Both the position numbers and the translations under genes were made by a program. Positions 48,286 through 59,877 of a stretch of 64,000 bases of DNA are shown piece by piece. The notes beneath the pieces were generated by a model, which was given only the letters and a program-made list of their open reading frames with translations, was not told where the DNA came from and made no database searches. Numbering within the stretch: position 1 is the first letter of the stretch; each line of letters starts with the position of its first letter. The DNA lies in NCBI GenBank assembly GCA_002633005.1, contig NMRA01000399.1, positions 153,243 to 217,242 of the forward strand, read 5' to 3'. The stretch comes from Phoronis australis (lineage: Eukaryota > Phoronida > Phoronidae).

Positions 48286-48413
48286 ATATTTCAGTATGTG
48301 CATTATATATATTGTCAATATTTCAGTATGTGTACTATATATATTGTCAATATTTCAATATGTGCACTGCAAATATTGTCAATTATTCAGTATCTGCACT
48401 GTATATATTGTCA
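48286..48413 (+). repeat. ~32 bp tandem repeat, 4 copies
   Basis: ATATTTCAGTATGTGCATTA followed by TATATATTGTCA repeats with changes. Confidence 0.85.
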
Positions 48414-48821
48414 CCAAACACAAGATAAAATCTGAGCATTTTCAACAATGTTGTGGGCCTTTTAAAATTGGAAATGACAATTTTGGAAGTTAATATATTC
48501 ATTTGAATCTGTGTAAACTTTACCATACAGGCCAGCAGAGTTACGTAGAGTGATGATAGACAAGAGTTTTGGGGATGGAAAAGTGACTTTTTAAGTCTCT
48601 TAAAGGAGAGAACAACAATGCTTTTTGAAATAAAAATCCCTTCGACGAATGTATCCTGGCAAGTTTCCAAATAAAACTCGTTGCAATAATAAGACTGATA
48701 AAAATTTTACCCAACGTCAATGCTTCACTTAAAAATTGCTGACAACTCACTGCACTGGCAAAACACGAGTAGTTACACTACAGAAGGAGTCACTGGCAAA
48801 ATGGTCGCCTTATTTTTTCAG
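48414..48821. other. No gene recognised
   Basis: AT-rich upstream flank of a possible short exon. Confidence 0.35.
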
Positions 48822-48862
48822 AATACGACAGCCTGTACAATTCAAACCAATACATTATCCAG
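48822..48862 (+). CDS. Possible 41 nt internal exon
   Basis: An acceptor with a T-rich tract (CCTTATTTTTTCAG, ending at 48821) and a strong donor (CCAG|GTAAGG at 48863) bound 41 bases that contain no stop in any of the three phases. One phase reads YDSLYNSNQYIIQ. Both boundaries are near the animal consensus, which is uncommon over so short a distance. Against it, no flanking exons could be joined, the family is unknown, and 41 nt is short for an animal exon. Confidence 0.25.
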
Positions 48863-49199
48863 GTAAGGTATTATACTCTCCATTATTTTGTACAGAAATA
48901 ACTGGAAAAATGATCTTCCACTACCAACAACTGATTACGTTTTCGAATATAATAGAAAATTAATCAAAATGATGTAGACTGCAAACCATGGGTGTACTGG
49001 ACTAAAATATCATTAATCTTTACTATTGAGGAATAATTGAATAAAGTTGAATGTCACTTGCTGGCCATGTTTTGTGCTAAATAAGTGAAAAAATGTCATG
49101 CTTTTGTAAATGATAACTATGGGGGAAGATAACCAAAAAATGAAACAGAAGGTTTTTTCATGTCTTATGACCTCAAAAAAATATCCGAGGTGATGCACT
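48863..49199. other. No gene recognised
   Basis: AT-rich with no supported features. Confidence 0.4.
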
Positions 49200-49530
49200 C
49201 GTCAACTCAGTACACATGCACCTATACACATACTACCCAGGTGACATGTTCATCAGCTCAATACATATATGTCCAAGGTGACACCTTCAGCTCAATATAA
49301 CACCCTCATCAACTCAACAGGCCTATATCCCAGCTCATCAACTCAATACAGGTACATCTGAGGTGACCAGTTCACCAAACTCAATACACATATATTGGAG
49401 GTGATTAGATCAACTCAAGAACTCAACAGAAGCAGCTCATCAACAACTCAATACATATATATCCCAGGTTATATGCTGATCAACTCATTGTACACATCCT
49501 CATCAACTCAATACATATACAATTTCGATT
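49200..49530 (+). repeat. Degenerate CATCAACTCAATACATATAT repeat
   Basis: About eight irregular units combine CATCAACTCAATACA, ATATAT and CCCAGGTGACA segments. Unit length varies around 40-60. Confidence 0.7.
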
Positions 49531-50448
49531 GATCATTATTTATCACAAAAAAGTTTTTATATGAATTCATGTAAACCATTTTGTTGAATTCATGTAAATG
49601 GTAGTAACACCCCATAAATGGTTGAAACCGTAACCCATGACTTACACTAAGGTACTTCAGAAATACCGAACTGAACTTGCCTATTGGTATCTAGTAGAGA
49701 CTGGTCACTACATTAGTTGTACTGGATCTCAGGTCTATGATTGTTCAGCATGATGTCATATTTGACCTCTAACCTCGAATCTATGAAACTGGACAATTGA
49801 TTTTCTGTGTTGTACATTGAAAGGTGTGATTATTGTTCAATTTGACAGACTGTTCAATTCTAATATCAATAGTTTACATTGCTTCCCTTCCACCTTCCAT
49901 TGTGTCCATGTGAGGCACAAATGCACCAGTTGTCTCAGGAACAACTAACACATTACCCACAACAATACATATCTGCCCGTCACTTCCCTGAGCATCATTT
50001 AAGTGCATGGCATTTACTACACCTTGGTGGTGAAGTTCACAGCCAAACAAACATCCTGAAACACCTGCTGCCTTGCCATCGGGCCACAGCCAGCTGGTGT
50101 TCAGACAAGTCTCATCGGATCACCTTGTGATGAATCTCCCTATCCGACTGTGATGGACATGACAGACTCACAGATTTGGCGTCAAAGCTTCATATGACTG
50201 ATTCAGGCTATGGCTGAGTGACTTTATCATTTAAGTGCACTTGAAATACACTTATCGAGTGGGGCTAAGCACTGCCAATAAGGTATTAGACTGCGACAGT
50301 GGGGATTGTAGGTTTGTGCTGAGGCTGATCATTTTCTTTTTTCATGCTTATAACATCCCTTTAAAGGTGTTAACTGGATAGAGCAGACAGAAGATAAACC
50401 CTTACAACATAACTTTTGATATTGAAACACGTGCTAAATTTCGCGAAG
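49531..50448. other. No gene recognised
   Basis: An 83-codon frame (plus 49879-50130) is open, but no domain or splice structure is seen. Confidence 0.4.
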
Positions 50449-51640
50449 ATCCAGCAAAGAATGCCATTGTCACAAGAGGGCGCCACAGCAGTCGGACCTG
50501 TTGAAAATTTGCTGTAAGCTATGCACCTTCTAGAATAAACGCATGACAATTTTCACAACAACCCTTAGAGTGACTTGGCCGATATAGAGGCAGGCGACAT
50601 TAGCCACACTAAAAACAGTATCAACAGCCACCAGGTGGCACCACAGAGTAATCAAATACATCCAAAAATAAGAAGGCAGTGTCTTCTCTTTAACAGAAAT
50701 CTATTTGCCAAATTTCATGAAAATCCATCAAGGAACTATGAAGATATAGAGAAAAGTTGAAGAAAAGCAAAATTGGCAATAGGGGGCACAGTCGTAGTCA
50801 GAACTGTCCAAAAGTTGTAATCATTTGTTGCCAATTCCACAAAAAACACTTGCTCAATCTAACAAAGTTTCCGTCAGGAGATCATGAGATACAGCCACAT
50901 ATGCAAGTAAAACTGCCACTAGAAGGCGCTACAGTAGTTGGAGCCATCCAAAATCATCATCAACTGTCTTCTTTCCAGATAATACACATAATTATACCAA
51001 TTTCCCAAATCATTCTTAGTACGGTTTGGCCAACACAGGCAGATGCCAAAAACAGACTCAATCAAAATAAAAACAACCACAAGGCGGCGCAGAATATGAC
51101 GAATGTATCCAAAAACAAGAAGATGTCACTGTTTCCAAAATAGATACCTATTTTCCATATTTCACGAAAACCTACCAACGAACTCCGTAGATACAGAGGA
51201 AAATGTTAAATAAAAATGCCACAAGGGGGCACAATGGATTAGTGGGATCTGTCCAGAAGTTATACGTATCTTTTGTCACTTTCATAGAAGTACATACAAT
51301 TCCTGTACTACTGCATTCATGAGATACAGCCGTGGACACAAACAAAAACTGGGATTACGTGTCATAGTAATCAGAGCCGCCCAAAAATCATTGTTAGACG
51401 TCTTCTTCTCAGTAGGAACACATACCCGAATTTTCATCATTCTTAGTGCAGTTTGGCCGAAAGAGAGGCAGATGTCAAAAACAGTAAAAACTGCCACAAG
51501 GTGGCACAGAATACAATGAATCCATCCCAAAAGCATTGTCATCTCCTCAGTTGCAAAATTTCAGAATCCGTCACGAAACTAAGAAGATACAGGAGCAGTC
51601 AAAAAACTTAAATTGCCACTAGGGGACACATTGATGGTTG
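50449..51640 (+). repeat. Three-monomer higher-order repeat with CTCF-like cores
   Basis: Nine diverged monomers of about 122-161 bp lie head to tail. Eight carry a CCACNAGGNGGC-like core: 50470, 50628, 50775, 50916, 51077, 51219, 51494 and 51616. A ninth, near 51350, has lost it. A CCATCCAAAA-like box follows most cores by some 20-30 bases. Monomers 2, 5 and 8 resemble each other most, as do 3, 6 and 9, and 1, 4 and 7. This gives a super-period of about 400-450 bp. All cores point the same way. Confidence 0.75.
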
Positions 51641-51872
51641 GATCCACAGGAAAATTTGCTCATGTTATCCATTTCATTACAGGAAGTAAAATTTCAGAAA
51701 ACCTCCATCTTAGAGTTTTTGATACATAATAGCAGAGACAGATGGACTTATGGGGATGACAGTATAATGTACCAAAGTTTAAATGTTCTCGACCTTTAAT
51801 TTTGTAGAGAAATGTAACAAAATAGAATTTCACTTTTCAACTATATTGTGTGCTAAATATGTGAAGGAAGTC
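51641..51872. other. No gene recognised
   Basis: Short AT-rich spacer. Confidence 0.4.
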
Positions 51873-51959
51873 CGATCAGTTTGAACAATTGTAACGGTCA
51901 TGAACAGTAGCAAGGCCGATCAGTTTGAACAATTGTAATGGTTATGAACAGTAGCAACT
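51873..51959 (+). repeat. 44 bp tandem duplication
   Basis: CGATCAGTTTGAACAATTGT begins at 51873 and 51917, and ATGAACAGTAGCAA ends both copies. Confidence 0.95.
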
Positions 51960-52170
51960 ACCTTTTCTTCAACTTACGAACTTGTCTTTTTTAAATTAAT
52001 ATAGGCCAACTCCGGAGAATTTTATAGAAGTAGCGCTTTTTTATCATGAGATTAGTCATTGTTCACAAATGATCTCGATCGGAGTGTGAAGTTCTTCGCA
52101 CGTACAAGCTGCAGGTCGACCCAGATTTGAATTGAGCGATTAATCACACCCCCCTCTCGTTGCAAATGAA
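51960..52170 (+). repeat. Dispersed repeat R8, copy 1
   Basis: It matches 60280-60640 directly: TTAAATTAATAT, GGCC(A/T)A(A/C)TCCG, TTTTATA, AAGT, GCGCTT/GACGCT, then TTGAATTGA, GATTAATC and ACCCCCCTCT. An R7 copy follows within 300 bases, as R7 also adjoins R8 at 60 kb. Confidence 0.65.
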
Positions 52171-52464
52171 TCATCCATGTAGTAATCGAGGAAACGAGAT
52201 GTAGTCACGTACGCAGACCTGAAACAGTAGTTGCTGACATGGTAAGTGGACTGCCATTCGACATTTCGCAGTGCGCTAATATATTCAAAAAACATTTATA
52301 TTTAGCAACAGTCTCGCGTAATTACTGTTTCCAAGTCGAATTCCTGTTTCTGTTTGTGCTGTCACTTAGTGATTGTCGTGTTCCACTGATTGACTGAACT
52401 TACAAGTTCTGTGCTTGAATGAACACACCGCGCGCTTGCCAAATTCATGTAAAATTTGGACGTA
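52171..52464. other. No gene recognised
   Basis: GACATG|GTAAGT at 52237-52245 is a good donor right after an ATG and could be a minimal first exon, but nothing downstream supports it. Confidence 0.3.
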
Positions 52465-52675
52465 GGTGACCACTGCTTGTGTAATTGCCCACCCCCGACT
52501 TTTGCCAATTTACAGTTTAAGCGCCCACTGCTTGGGTTATTGCCCAATGCCTCGTCTCAGGGATTCCCAATTTAAGCGCCCACTGCTTGGGTTATTGCCC
52601 AATGCCTCGTCTCAGGGATTCCCAATTTAAGCGCCCACTGCCGCCCAGGGCCTTAATTCACAAGTTTACAGTATT
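52465..52675 (+). repeat. Dispersed repeat R7, copy 2, with 55 bp array
   Basis: It matches 59900-59985 (ATTGCCCA, CCCCGA, TTTTG, CAATTT, TTTAAGCGCCC, CTGCTTGGG). TTTAAGCGCCCACTGC starts at 52516, 52571 and 52626, so about 2.5 copies of a 55 bp unit lie inside the element. Confidence 0.8.
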
Positions 52676-53185
52676 ATCAATTCAATGAACAAACTGACTT
52701 TACCAGTCTCAGACATGCCTTTTCAAGGCCTTGGCCACAGGGTCTTCCCAACTTGCTAAGATTCTCGATTACTAAGAGACACAACAGAATAGTGGAAAAT
52801 TTTCTGCAAAAAGATCATAGTAAAAATCTGGGATTTTGAAATACATGGGAATGCCACCACCTAATTTCAGAACCCCAAAAACTTTGCAGGGATCCTTTTA
52901 CCGGAATTACCTCTACTAATTTGCCGTGTCCTACGTGATGAAGGAATTCACCCAGCAAATCCTGCAACCTTTGAGAATGGTGTCAAACATGTGCGATGCT
53001 GACTAAATCCGTTAGCCAACTGATTAAAGTACTGCAGTGACAAGATGGGCTTTGTGTTCACATAGATTTATGCAGGTAGATTACTATGGTAACATCTGTC
53101 CCATTTGGTGTACAAGTCAAATTTAACATGTTCAAATTTTTCATAAAATATAAGAAGCTGTAAAAGTGTTTCGTCACGTCACACG
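52676..53185. other. No gene recognised
   Basis: AT-rich spacer without supported features. Confidence 0.4.
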
Positions 53186-53328
53186 TTCTATAGCATAACT
53201 ACCATTGGACAATGTTTCCCAAGTTCTATAGCATAACTACCATAGGACAATGTTTCACAATTTCTTTAGCATAACTACCATTGGACAATGTTTCACAATT
53301 TCTTTAGCATAACTACCATTGGACAATT
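53186..53328 (+). repeat. 38 bp tandem repeat, 4 copies
   Basis: TTCTATAGCATAACTACCAT, then TGGACAATGTTT, is repeated. Later copies read TTCTTTAGC. Confidence 0.95.
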
Positions 53329-55018
53329 TTTCAAAAAACAAAAATATTGTGGCCAATCACAATAATGGCAGATTAGCCTTTGTAAAATGAAGAAACGTCA
53401 ATCTTGGCAAATGGTTTTGTCTGAAATCTTGTAAGCTTTCACGGTACACACCTTTCCATGTAGAACTCCAACACATTAGCTCAGAGATCACAAAAAACGA
53501 GTGTAATACAAATATAGGATATCCTGGTGAAGTGTTTCATTTCTCCTTTTGGTTCCGGCTTGCTCTCGCATATTCAATGTCGTTGTTAACTTCAAGCTGA
53601 CGTTAAACTTTTTTTAACTCATCTCGCCAGTATTTTTAATTAGACCATTATACCGACATTAGTCTGACTGTAGCGGTCAGTCATATGGTGAAGTCATAAA
53701 GACACGCGTTCACCTGGAGCATTAACTGTGCAAATTAACAGTCTTGCCATCTTAATTAATTTCATTGTCAGCTAATAGGAAATGCCCTGGAAACTTGAGA
53801 GAAACGAATGCAAAAATGAACAGATTCGATGTTGTTTTGAGCATTTTTTAGAAAAAGTTTCAAGAGACAATGATGTTAAGCAGAAATAAAATATGTTTAT
53901 ACAAGCAATAATAGAGAAGCCCGCACTCTGGCCACTATTTTCTTGTAAAGCACATGGTTTATAATCATAATAAATGAAATCACCATTCATATGATATCAA
54001 TAATGATAAGTTGCTAGTCAGCTGTACTTTCTATGCAGCAGTAATTGTAGAGTTAAATGTATTCCCCCCAAGTACCGAACCTTGAGCAGCCAAGTACCAG
54101 CATTAAAAGCCCGTTATAGGAGCCACCAACAGTGCCAATCATCTGCATATCATGCTCCCAGGAGAGAGCTATGATTGCACGACAAACACACGTTAGTTGA
54201 CTACAGACTGATGTAGCAAGGCTAACAGTGACAAATCAGCTACAACTTTTAAGTGCATTTCACAAAACATCTTTTGACAGCTGTTGAAATCCTGAGGGTG
54301 GACATGCCACCTAATTGCGGACAACAATATATACCTACATTAGTCCAGCCTTACCTTCCTGTATATTCAACACAACTGAGCTAATGTCCAGTCAACTATA
54401 GTTTGAATCAAGCACACACACCTAAGCAGATCAACAGGTGCAACAAACAATACCTGCTCAGCTAATCAGGGTAATCTCATCAAAGGCTCTGTATCCAACA
54501 CCAGTACATGACCTTAAACATAACCAGATTGTACAGCCACTGTGCACTGCTATAGCAAATCCAAGAACAATACATCAATCTTCCTTGTACACAATAGGCA
54601 AAACAGAGCCCGATCAATTGGTGACAAATTGACTTGACAGTCACTACATTTATCAACAAAAATCCTTCAATTGATTAAGGATTCAGGTGAGCCCTGTCAG
54701 ATAAATGGTATTGTGCAAATAGGGATTCGCTGTTCTACAGTCAAGTCGGAGTAGCAAAAGAACTGGAAAATATTCTTCAGTTCGGACACAGCGTGGCAGA
54801 CCAGTGGAATTTCAGTTAGTTGAATTTTTCAACATAAGAGGAAAATTTGGTCTCGTCAGCAGCTAATGATTCAGTTGTCAACAAAGAACATTTCAAAAGC
54901 TCCTAACATTATACATGGCACTGAGTATTGCAGTGAAGTATCACAAATTTTGGATAAAAATAATTGCCAAAATTATCATTTTGTCACTTTGCAAAGACTT
55001 CTTACATATTGTTGTAAG
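53329..55018. other. No gene recognised
   Basis: AT-rich DNA. The open frames at 53772-53990 (minus) and 54438-54632 (plus) have no domain. Confidence 0.45.
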
Positions 55019-55170
55019 TACGCAGAAGGTTGTATGAAGGCAGATATCATGCAAAGTTTGTAAGAAGGCAGATCTCATGCAAAGTTTGTATGAAGGCAGA
55101 TATCATACAAAGTTTGTAAGAAGGCAGATATCATACAAAGTTTGTATGAAGGCAGATATCATGCAAAGCT
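55019..55170 (+). repeat. 28 bp tandem repeat, 5 copies
   Basis: GAAGGCAGATATCATGCAAA plus GTTTGTAT recurs with small changes. Confidence 0.9.
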
Positions 55171-55777
55171 TGAACAAGGTAAAGTATAAATTTGATGCAA
55201 TATATTTTACATGAAAAAATGAGAAAATTTTTTTATCTGTTAGATATATAGTGAATCCTACAGGAGGTTTATGATAATATGTGTCCAGTTGGTGAGATCT
55301 TACAATACTTGTCAACATTAAATAAAATAATTTGATTGTAGGCAGTATGGTACAAATTGTACCAGATGTGTGCCCGTCAGTCTGATGGGGCCATTACCAA
55401 CACACACTAGAAGACAGTGTGCTCCACGACCTAGAGCAAAGGGTGCAGATAATCATCTCACTTAATGCCAAACTGCTCATTTGTTGGATGTTGCAGTGAA
55501 GGTGATCTCAGATTCTTATTTTCCCAGATAAATGTTGAATAAACAGAAGGTGCTCAACTGGCTTTGAGGCTATAATTGACAGTGGTATTAAAATTCCCAT
55601 GAGCATAGTTTTTAGTCGACCAAAAATAATTATTGGCAAATAGACGAGTACTATGTAAATATCGTTATCATTATCATAACTATGTTATTATTGTTATTAT
55701 TAGTCATGTTATTGTTATAATCAAAAAGTTCACGCAAGATTGTTCTCTCATGGCGTGTTAGTAGGGGTAGGTCAGAC
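55171..55777. other. No gene recognised
   Basis: AT-rich, with ATTATTGTTATTATTAG runs near 55685. Confidence 0.45.
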
Positions 55778-55887
55778 CACCAATGGGCATTTACTGAGGA
55801 GTTTAATATGTAACACTAACCAGTCTTGTTCCCACCAATGGGCATTTACTGAGGAGTTTAATATGTAACACTAACCAGTCTTGTTCC
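55778..55887 (+). repeat. 55 bp tandem duplication
   Basis: CACCAATGGGCATTTACTGA starts at 55778 and 55833. The two copies are nearly identical. Confidence 0.95.
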
Positions 55888-57216
55888 CCAAACAGCGATT
55901 AGTGGAAATTTGCCACCCATAACAGGACAGGACATCTTGACTTCTACAGCAATTGATCATAGAAGGTTACCCCATTAGGGAAAAGTCGTCCAACTCAGTT
56001 GTGCCTACTGCCAGTTAACATACTTTTTTTTTCACTATATCAGCTACTGGTAGTTTGACTAGTGTTACAAACAATATTACACTTTTGTTACTGAAGGAAA
56101 ATTACTTACAAATGAATAAATTAATTAAACAAATTACAACGAAATTTCCAAATTTGCTCATACAGAAACACATATTTTCAAAAAATAAGAGTTATGCCCT
56201 AAATAACAAAATCTAATTGTCACCACAAAGTAGAGTAAAGTAATGGGGTTAACAATTACATAATTTCTCATTGCTTTCAAAAACACAACCACTTTTCTAC
56301 AAAAAATCAAAAATTGCATCTTTAATTCAGAAAAAGTCAATTCATCTCAAACTTAAATAAACCTATTAAATTAAAAAACCTACTGAGAAGAAACAGTACA
56401 AAATATTCAAGTAGGTTTCAAAGGTATAGCAATAAGTCCAACGACAATGACTAGTGAGTTATCTTTTCCCTTGTGATTACAGTAAAAATCTGTTTCTTCT
56501 GACAGAGAGGATTAGCCACCAGACAGCATGGTCAAACCGCCAGCACCAGGATTCTAGACAAAAACTTTTTAGTCCAGCCAAAATAAACATACAGTTAGAG
56601 ACATTAAGTTTTACACGATAATGGAAAAAGTAATTCATGCAAACCGACTTCTTTCATGAATTTCAAACAGAATTTTCATATTTTAGTAGCAGATAACCTC
56701 ATTCTAATATTTTAATTTTTTAATTAACAAAAATGCAATTTGAAAATAAACAAAAAGAATAAAAATGGAATTTTAGGTTTGCTAATTTAAAAATGATTTC
56801 TCAGAAACTGAAAATGGGAAATCGTTGGTATTAAGTTCACTCGTTTCTGAGGTGTTGATTTATTTCCGTTAATAAAAAGCACAGGTCAACAGATTTGTTG
56901 AATTAAATCTACATATGATAGGCAAGCAAACTGACAGACATAAGAACATGAGTAATTTGTCATACAAGTATCTGGATGAGGAACAACCTGAGTAAGAATA
57001 AAGTCATTATTTCATTCTCATTCGTTTTTGTTTGGTCCAACATAAGTTAAACAAAACAGTTATATAAAATAATTCAGGCAAAAAGATCAATTGTAAACAT
57101 AATAGTGTAATAGAAAATTATGGATAAATTTATATCCGTTGCAAAAAAATAAGAAATAACTTTTAGTCAGCACCCAATTTTTGTAGTAAGACCATTAAAA
57201 AGTAACAAAATCTCTT
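55888..57216. other. Possible first intron (minus); no repeat seen
   Basis: Very AT-rich and free of obvious repeats. If the 57219-57311 exon is real, this is the start of its first intron. I could not find the next exon. Confidence 0.35.
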
Positions 57217-57218
57217 AC

Positions 57219-57311
57219 TTTCGACTTGCCAGCGCTGACAACGTCTACGGTATGCAGACGTCTCATGCCATACTTTCGTTGAACTCTTCTGGTTCCACGT
57301 TGCTCAGCCAT
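57219..57311 (-). CDS. Candidate first coding exon, basic N-terminus
   Basis: On the minus strand an ATG at 57311 in strong Kozak context (GGAAAATGG) opens a 31-codon frame. It begins MAEQRGTRRVQRKYG, is rich in Arg, Lys and Gln, and ends exactly at a near-consensus donor, TCGAAA|GTAAGA (57219/57218). Without splicing the frame would stop seven codons later. Upstream on the same strand there are a TATAAATA box about 95 bases from the ATG (near 57406-57413) and an ATTGG (inverted CCAAT) about 30 bases from it. GC content is higher than in its surroundings. The function is unknown; I do not recognise the protein, and downstream exons were not found in the window. The start, donor and promoter pieces together make this the best protein-coding candidate here. 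Confidence 0.45.
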
Positions 57312-57403
57312 TTTCCAGATTAATGGTGAAAGTTATCACCAATCAAAGACACTGTCTTGGTGTAATCACAAGTTCAGTGCTCACCCAGCAAAAGTCATTC
57401 CAA

Positions 57404-57414
57404 ATTATTTATAC
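57404..57414 (-). promoter_or_regulatory. TATA box of candidate gene
   Basis: TATAAATA on the minus strand, about 95 bases upstream of the candidate ATG, would place a start site some 60-70 bases before the ATG. Such motifs are common by chance in AT-rich DNA. The support is positional. Confidence 0.35.
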
Positions 57415-58020
57415 AGTTGAATGTCTACGGTTCTGCTATTAACCTTTTGCGTCTAAAGTTATTATTCAAACTACGCAAATGCCACTTTTCAAAGTTGTTA
57501 AAAATCCTCGATCCTGTTGGCAGTGATGTTGTCCAAATTGAAATAAATACTGAGAGTAAGCGTAAGTCAATAATTCACTCTTTCAAGACTACTGGCAATG
57601 TAGCTGGGAAACGTCAGTTACCATGTTGATCCCTCCAGTACAATACACTTTTAAATATCACAACACAAAATTTCCGACCTCATCCCTTGACTGTTATTCA
57701 AGTTCATACTTAATAGACAAATGCATTTCCACATAAATCTGGTTGCGGACCTTTGAGACTGAAGTTTCCCCAAGTAACATGTATCAATGATAAACTCAAT
57801 ATCAATTTGATCGCGGTAACTCCCCAGTGGTCCAATTGAATGTCCAATCATCGGTAAATTTAGCAGTGCTTATACCCACAATGCAATTTTGCACCTCCAC
57901 AGGAGATTGCCAATTCAGCCTTTAAACAACAGAATAGTTTAAACGGAACACGTCTATCAACACGTCTGTCAACATAGCTTCAGTGAAATTGATTCCAATT
58001 CCTCCAGCTTCTTAGTGACA
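57415..58020. other. No gene recognised
   Basis: A 70-codon plus frame at 57417-57629 begins at a non-ATG codon and has no known domain. It would be divergent from the candidate exon. Confidence 0.35.
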
Positions 58021-58200
58021 ATGGCTATAATTACGACAAGCATTCTCTTGCTCCACGCTTCCTTTTCCCTGAGTTGTTATCATGCTGCAGAGACTAATTT
58101 GCATCCAATAACTGCCACGGCAACAAAATTACTCATCTGGCCAGGTATCCCAGAATACTGCCACTTATCCATGAGAGGGAGAAACTTAAACTGTACCTGA
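58021..58200 (+). CDS. Short ORF with signal-peptide-like start
   Basis: An ATG in fair context (GACAATGG) opens 59 codons. The first 19 residues, MAIITTSILLLHASFSLSC, form a short polar start and a hydrophobic core ending in a Cys, as in secretory signals. The rest is uncharacteristic and a donor-like CCAG|GTATCC lies at about 58141-58150. No family is recognised. A chance ORF is more likely than a real secreted peptide. Confidence 0.15.
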   Translation: MAIITTSILLLHASFSLSCYHAAETNLHPITATATKLLIWPGIPEYCHLSMRGRNLNCT

Positions 58201-59189
58201 TAATGGCAACACAGAGCTAGAGTAGCATTAGTTAATTAATGATAGCCAGGTAGCCAGTTGGATGCACTGTGCTGGGAGGCTAATACACTGCTATCAATAG
58301 TAATAACTTGGAATATTAGGAGCTGACAGCTATCCACACAATGCTGCCATTCACAGTGAACAAATACCACAATCCATTTAATAAAGCACTACGAATGACA
58401 GTGACATCTGTTGGACAAAACTGCTTGTTGACATGAACAAGTAAAGCAATTCCTCATGTATAGCTGAATTCAGGCACTTTCTAAACTGTAAAATCAGAAT
58501 GACACCACTTGGTAATGTACAGGTAACAGTCCAAGTCATCAACCAGGTATGCGTAACAGTCGACGGTCATCAACCAGGTAACTGTAGCATTGCACAATCA
58601 AGATATTTCCAACCCTCCACCTGTCAGTCGCTATTAGAAGTCATCCAATCACAGCAGCTCTGACCTGACGAAAATTCAAACTGAATTAATCTGATCCAAG
58701 TCATTTGAAAAAAAAGCCTGGGTGGCCTGTGGAGTGTGAGGCAGTTTGCCGGTGACAGCCAACCCCGAAATGATTGGTGGTGAGTTGACAAGCCATCACT
58801 TATAAACCTTGCTTGCACACCTTAGTGTGTCTTTTTAAATATTTGTGACTTTGGCTGAAACTGATGAATGTGGAAGTTTTTTTTTCTTGAAGGAGTGACG
58901 CAAAAGTTTCGAAATGAATAAGGGGCGCACACCAACCTACTGCGCTTTTTAACCATACAAACACCTGGTAACAAAAAAGAGCCAACTACCAGTGCAGCAG
59001 ATTTTACTAGTTACTGACTCCTGGAACATGTAAGACAACCTCTATGTTATCCAACAAGAATGTAGTCCAAACAAGATTTGTGCATCCAGTAGAGCAGTTG
59101 TTATCCCACCATTGAATTTGCCTGAAATGAATCTTCCAGTTTCATCAACCCAGCCCAATGAATCCATCCACACCAACCAGAAAAATTCT
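58201..59189. other. No gene recognised
   Basis: AT-rich. CATCAACCAGGTA is duplicated near 58538 and 58568 with GTAACAGTC/GTAACAGTCG, a diverged ~30 bp pair. Confidence 0.4.
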
Positions 59190-59775
59190 GCAGTTTGGGT
59201 CAGTTTCTAAAATTTGGGACACGTAAATTTAAGCAGAAATTGGGACGCATTTGATTTTGGCTTCAGTCATATTTCTCAAATTTGGGACACTGCATTTTTG
59301 TACAACATAGTGAAAATAGACTTGGCAGACAGCCAAAACAACAAGTAAAACAATTCCAGGGACTCTCACCGTGTGTCCCTCACAGTGTGGGCCTTAACAG
59401 TGTGTCCCTCACAGTGTATAACTCAGAGTGTGTACCTCACAGTGTGTCCCTCACAGTGTGTCCCTCACAGTGTGTCCCTCACAGTGTGTCCCTCACAGTG
59501 TGTCCCTCACAGTGTGTCCCTCACAGTGTGTCCCTCACAGTGTGTCCCTCACAGTGTGTCCCTCACAGTGTGTCCCTCACAGTGTGTCCCTCACACTGTG
59601 TCCCTCACACTGTGTCCCTCACACTGTGTCCCTCACACTGTGTCCCTCACAGCGAGTACCTCAGTGTGTAACATTGAAGTCAAATGTAATCTTTGAATTT
59701 GGGACGACCAATATTGCCTACTTCTAAAATTTGGTAAAAGTTCTAACCTTAAGCAAAATAATTAATTCTTTCTGT
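59190..59775 (-). repeat. Dispersed repeat R2, copy 3, split by an array
   Basis: Read on the minus strand, the segments 59688-59775 and 59190-59310 line up with 215-300 and 350-480 of copy 1 in the right order. The 14 bp array sits between them. Confidence 0.65.
59389..59660 (+). repeat. 14 bp minisatellite, about 19 copies
   Basis: CCCTCACAGTGTGT is repeated; the last four units change AGT to ACT. The length is not a multiple of three and no phase has a stop, so all three plus frames are open for 99-129 codons. This is an artefact, not a protein. Confidence 0.97.
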
Positions 59776-59877
59776 TTCAATCTTGAAAATTTTTACCTTA
59801 ATTTTAGAAGCATTCCAAACTAATTGGCGCATGTTTGTTAACAATTCATTGCAATTGTCCCCCCTCAGAACTACTGT
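59776..59877. other. No feature seen
   Basis: Short spacer between R2 and R7. Confidence 0.4.

Noticed and set aside
59282-59727. Cys/Ser/Val-rich frames of 99-129 codons
   Set aside because: They come from the 14 bp array in three phases at once. Not a cysteine-rich protein.
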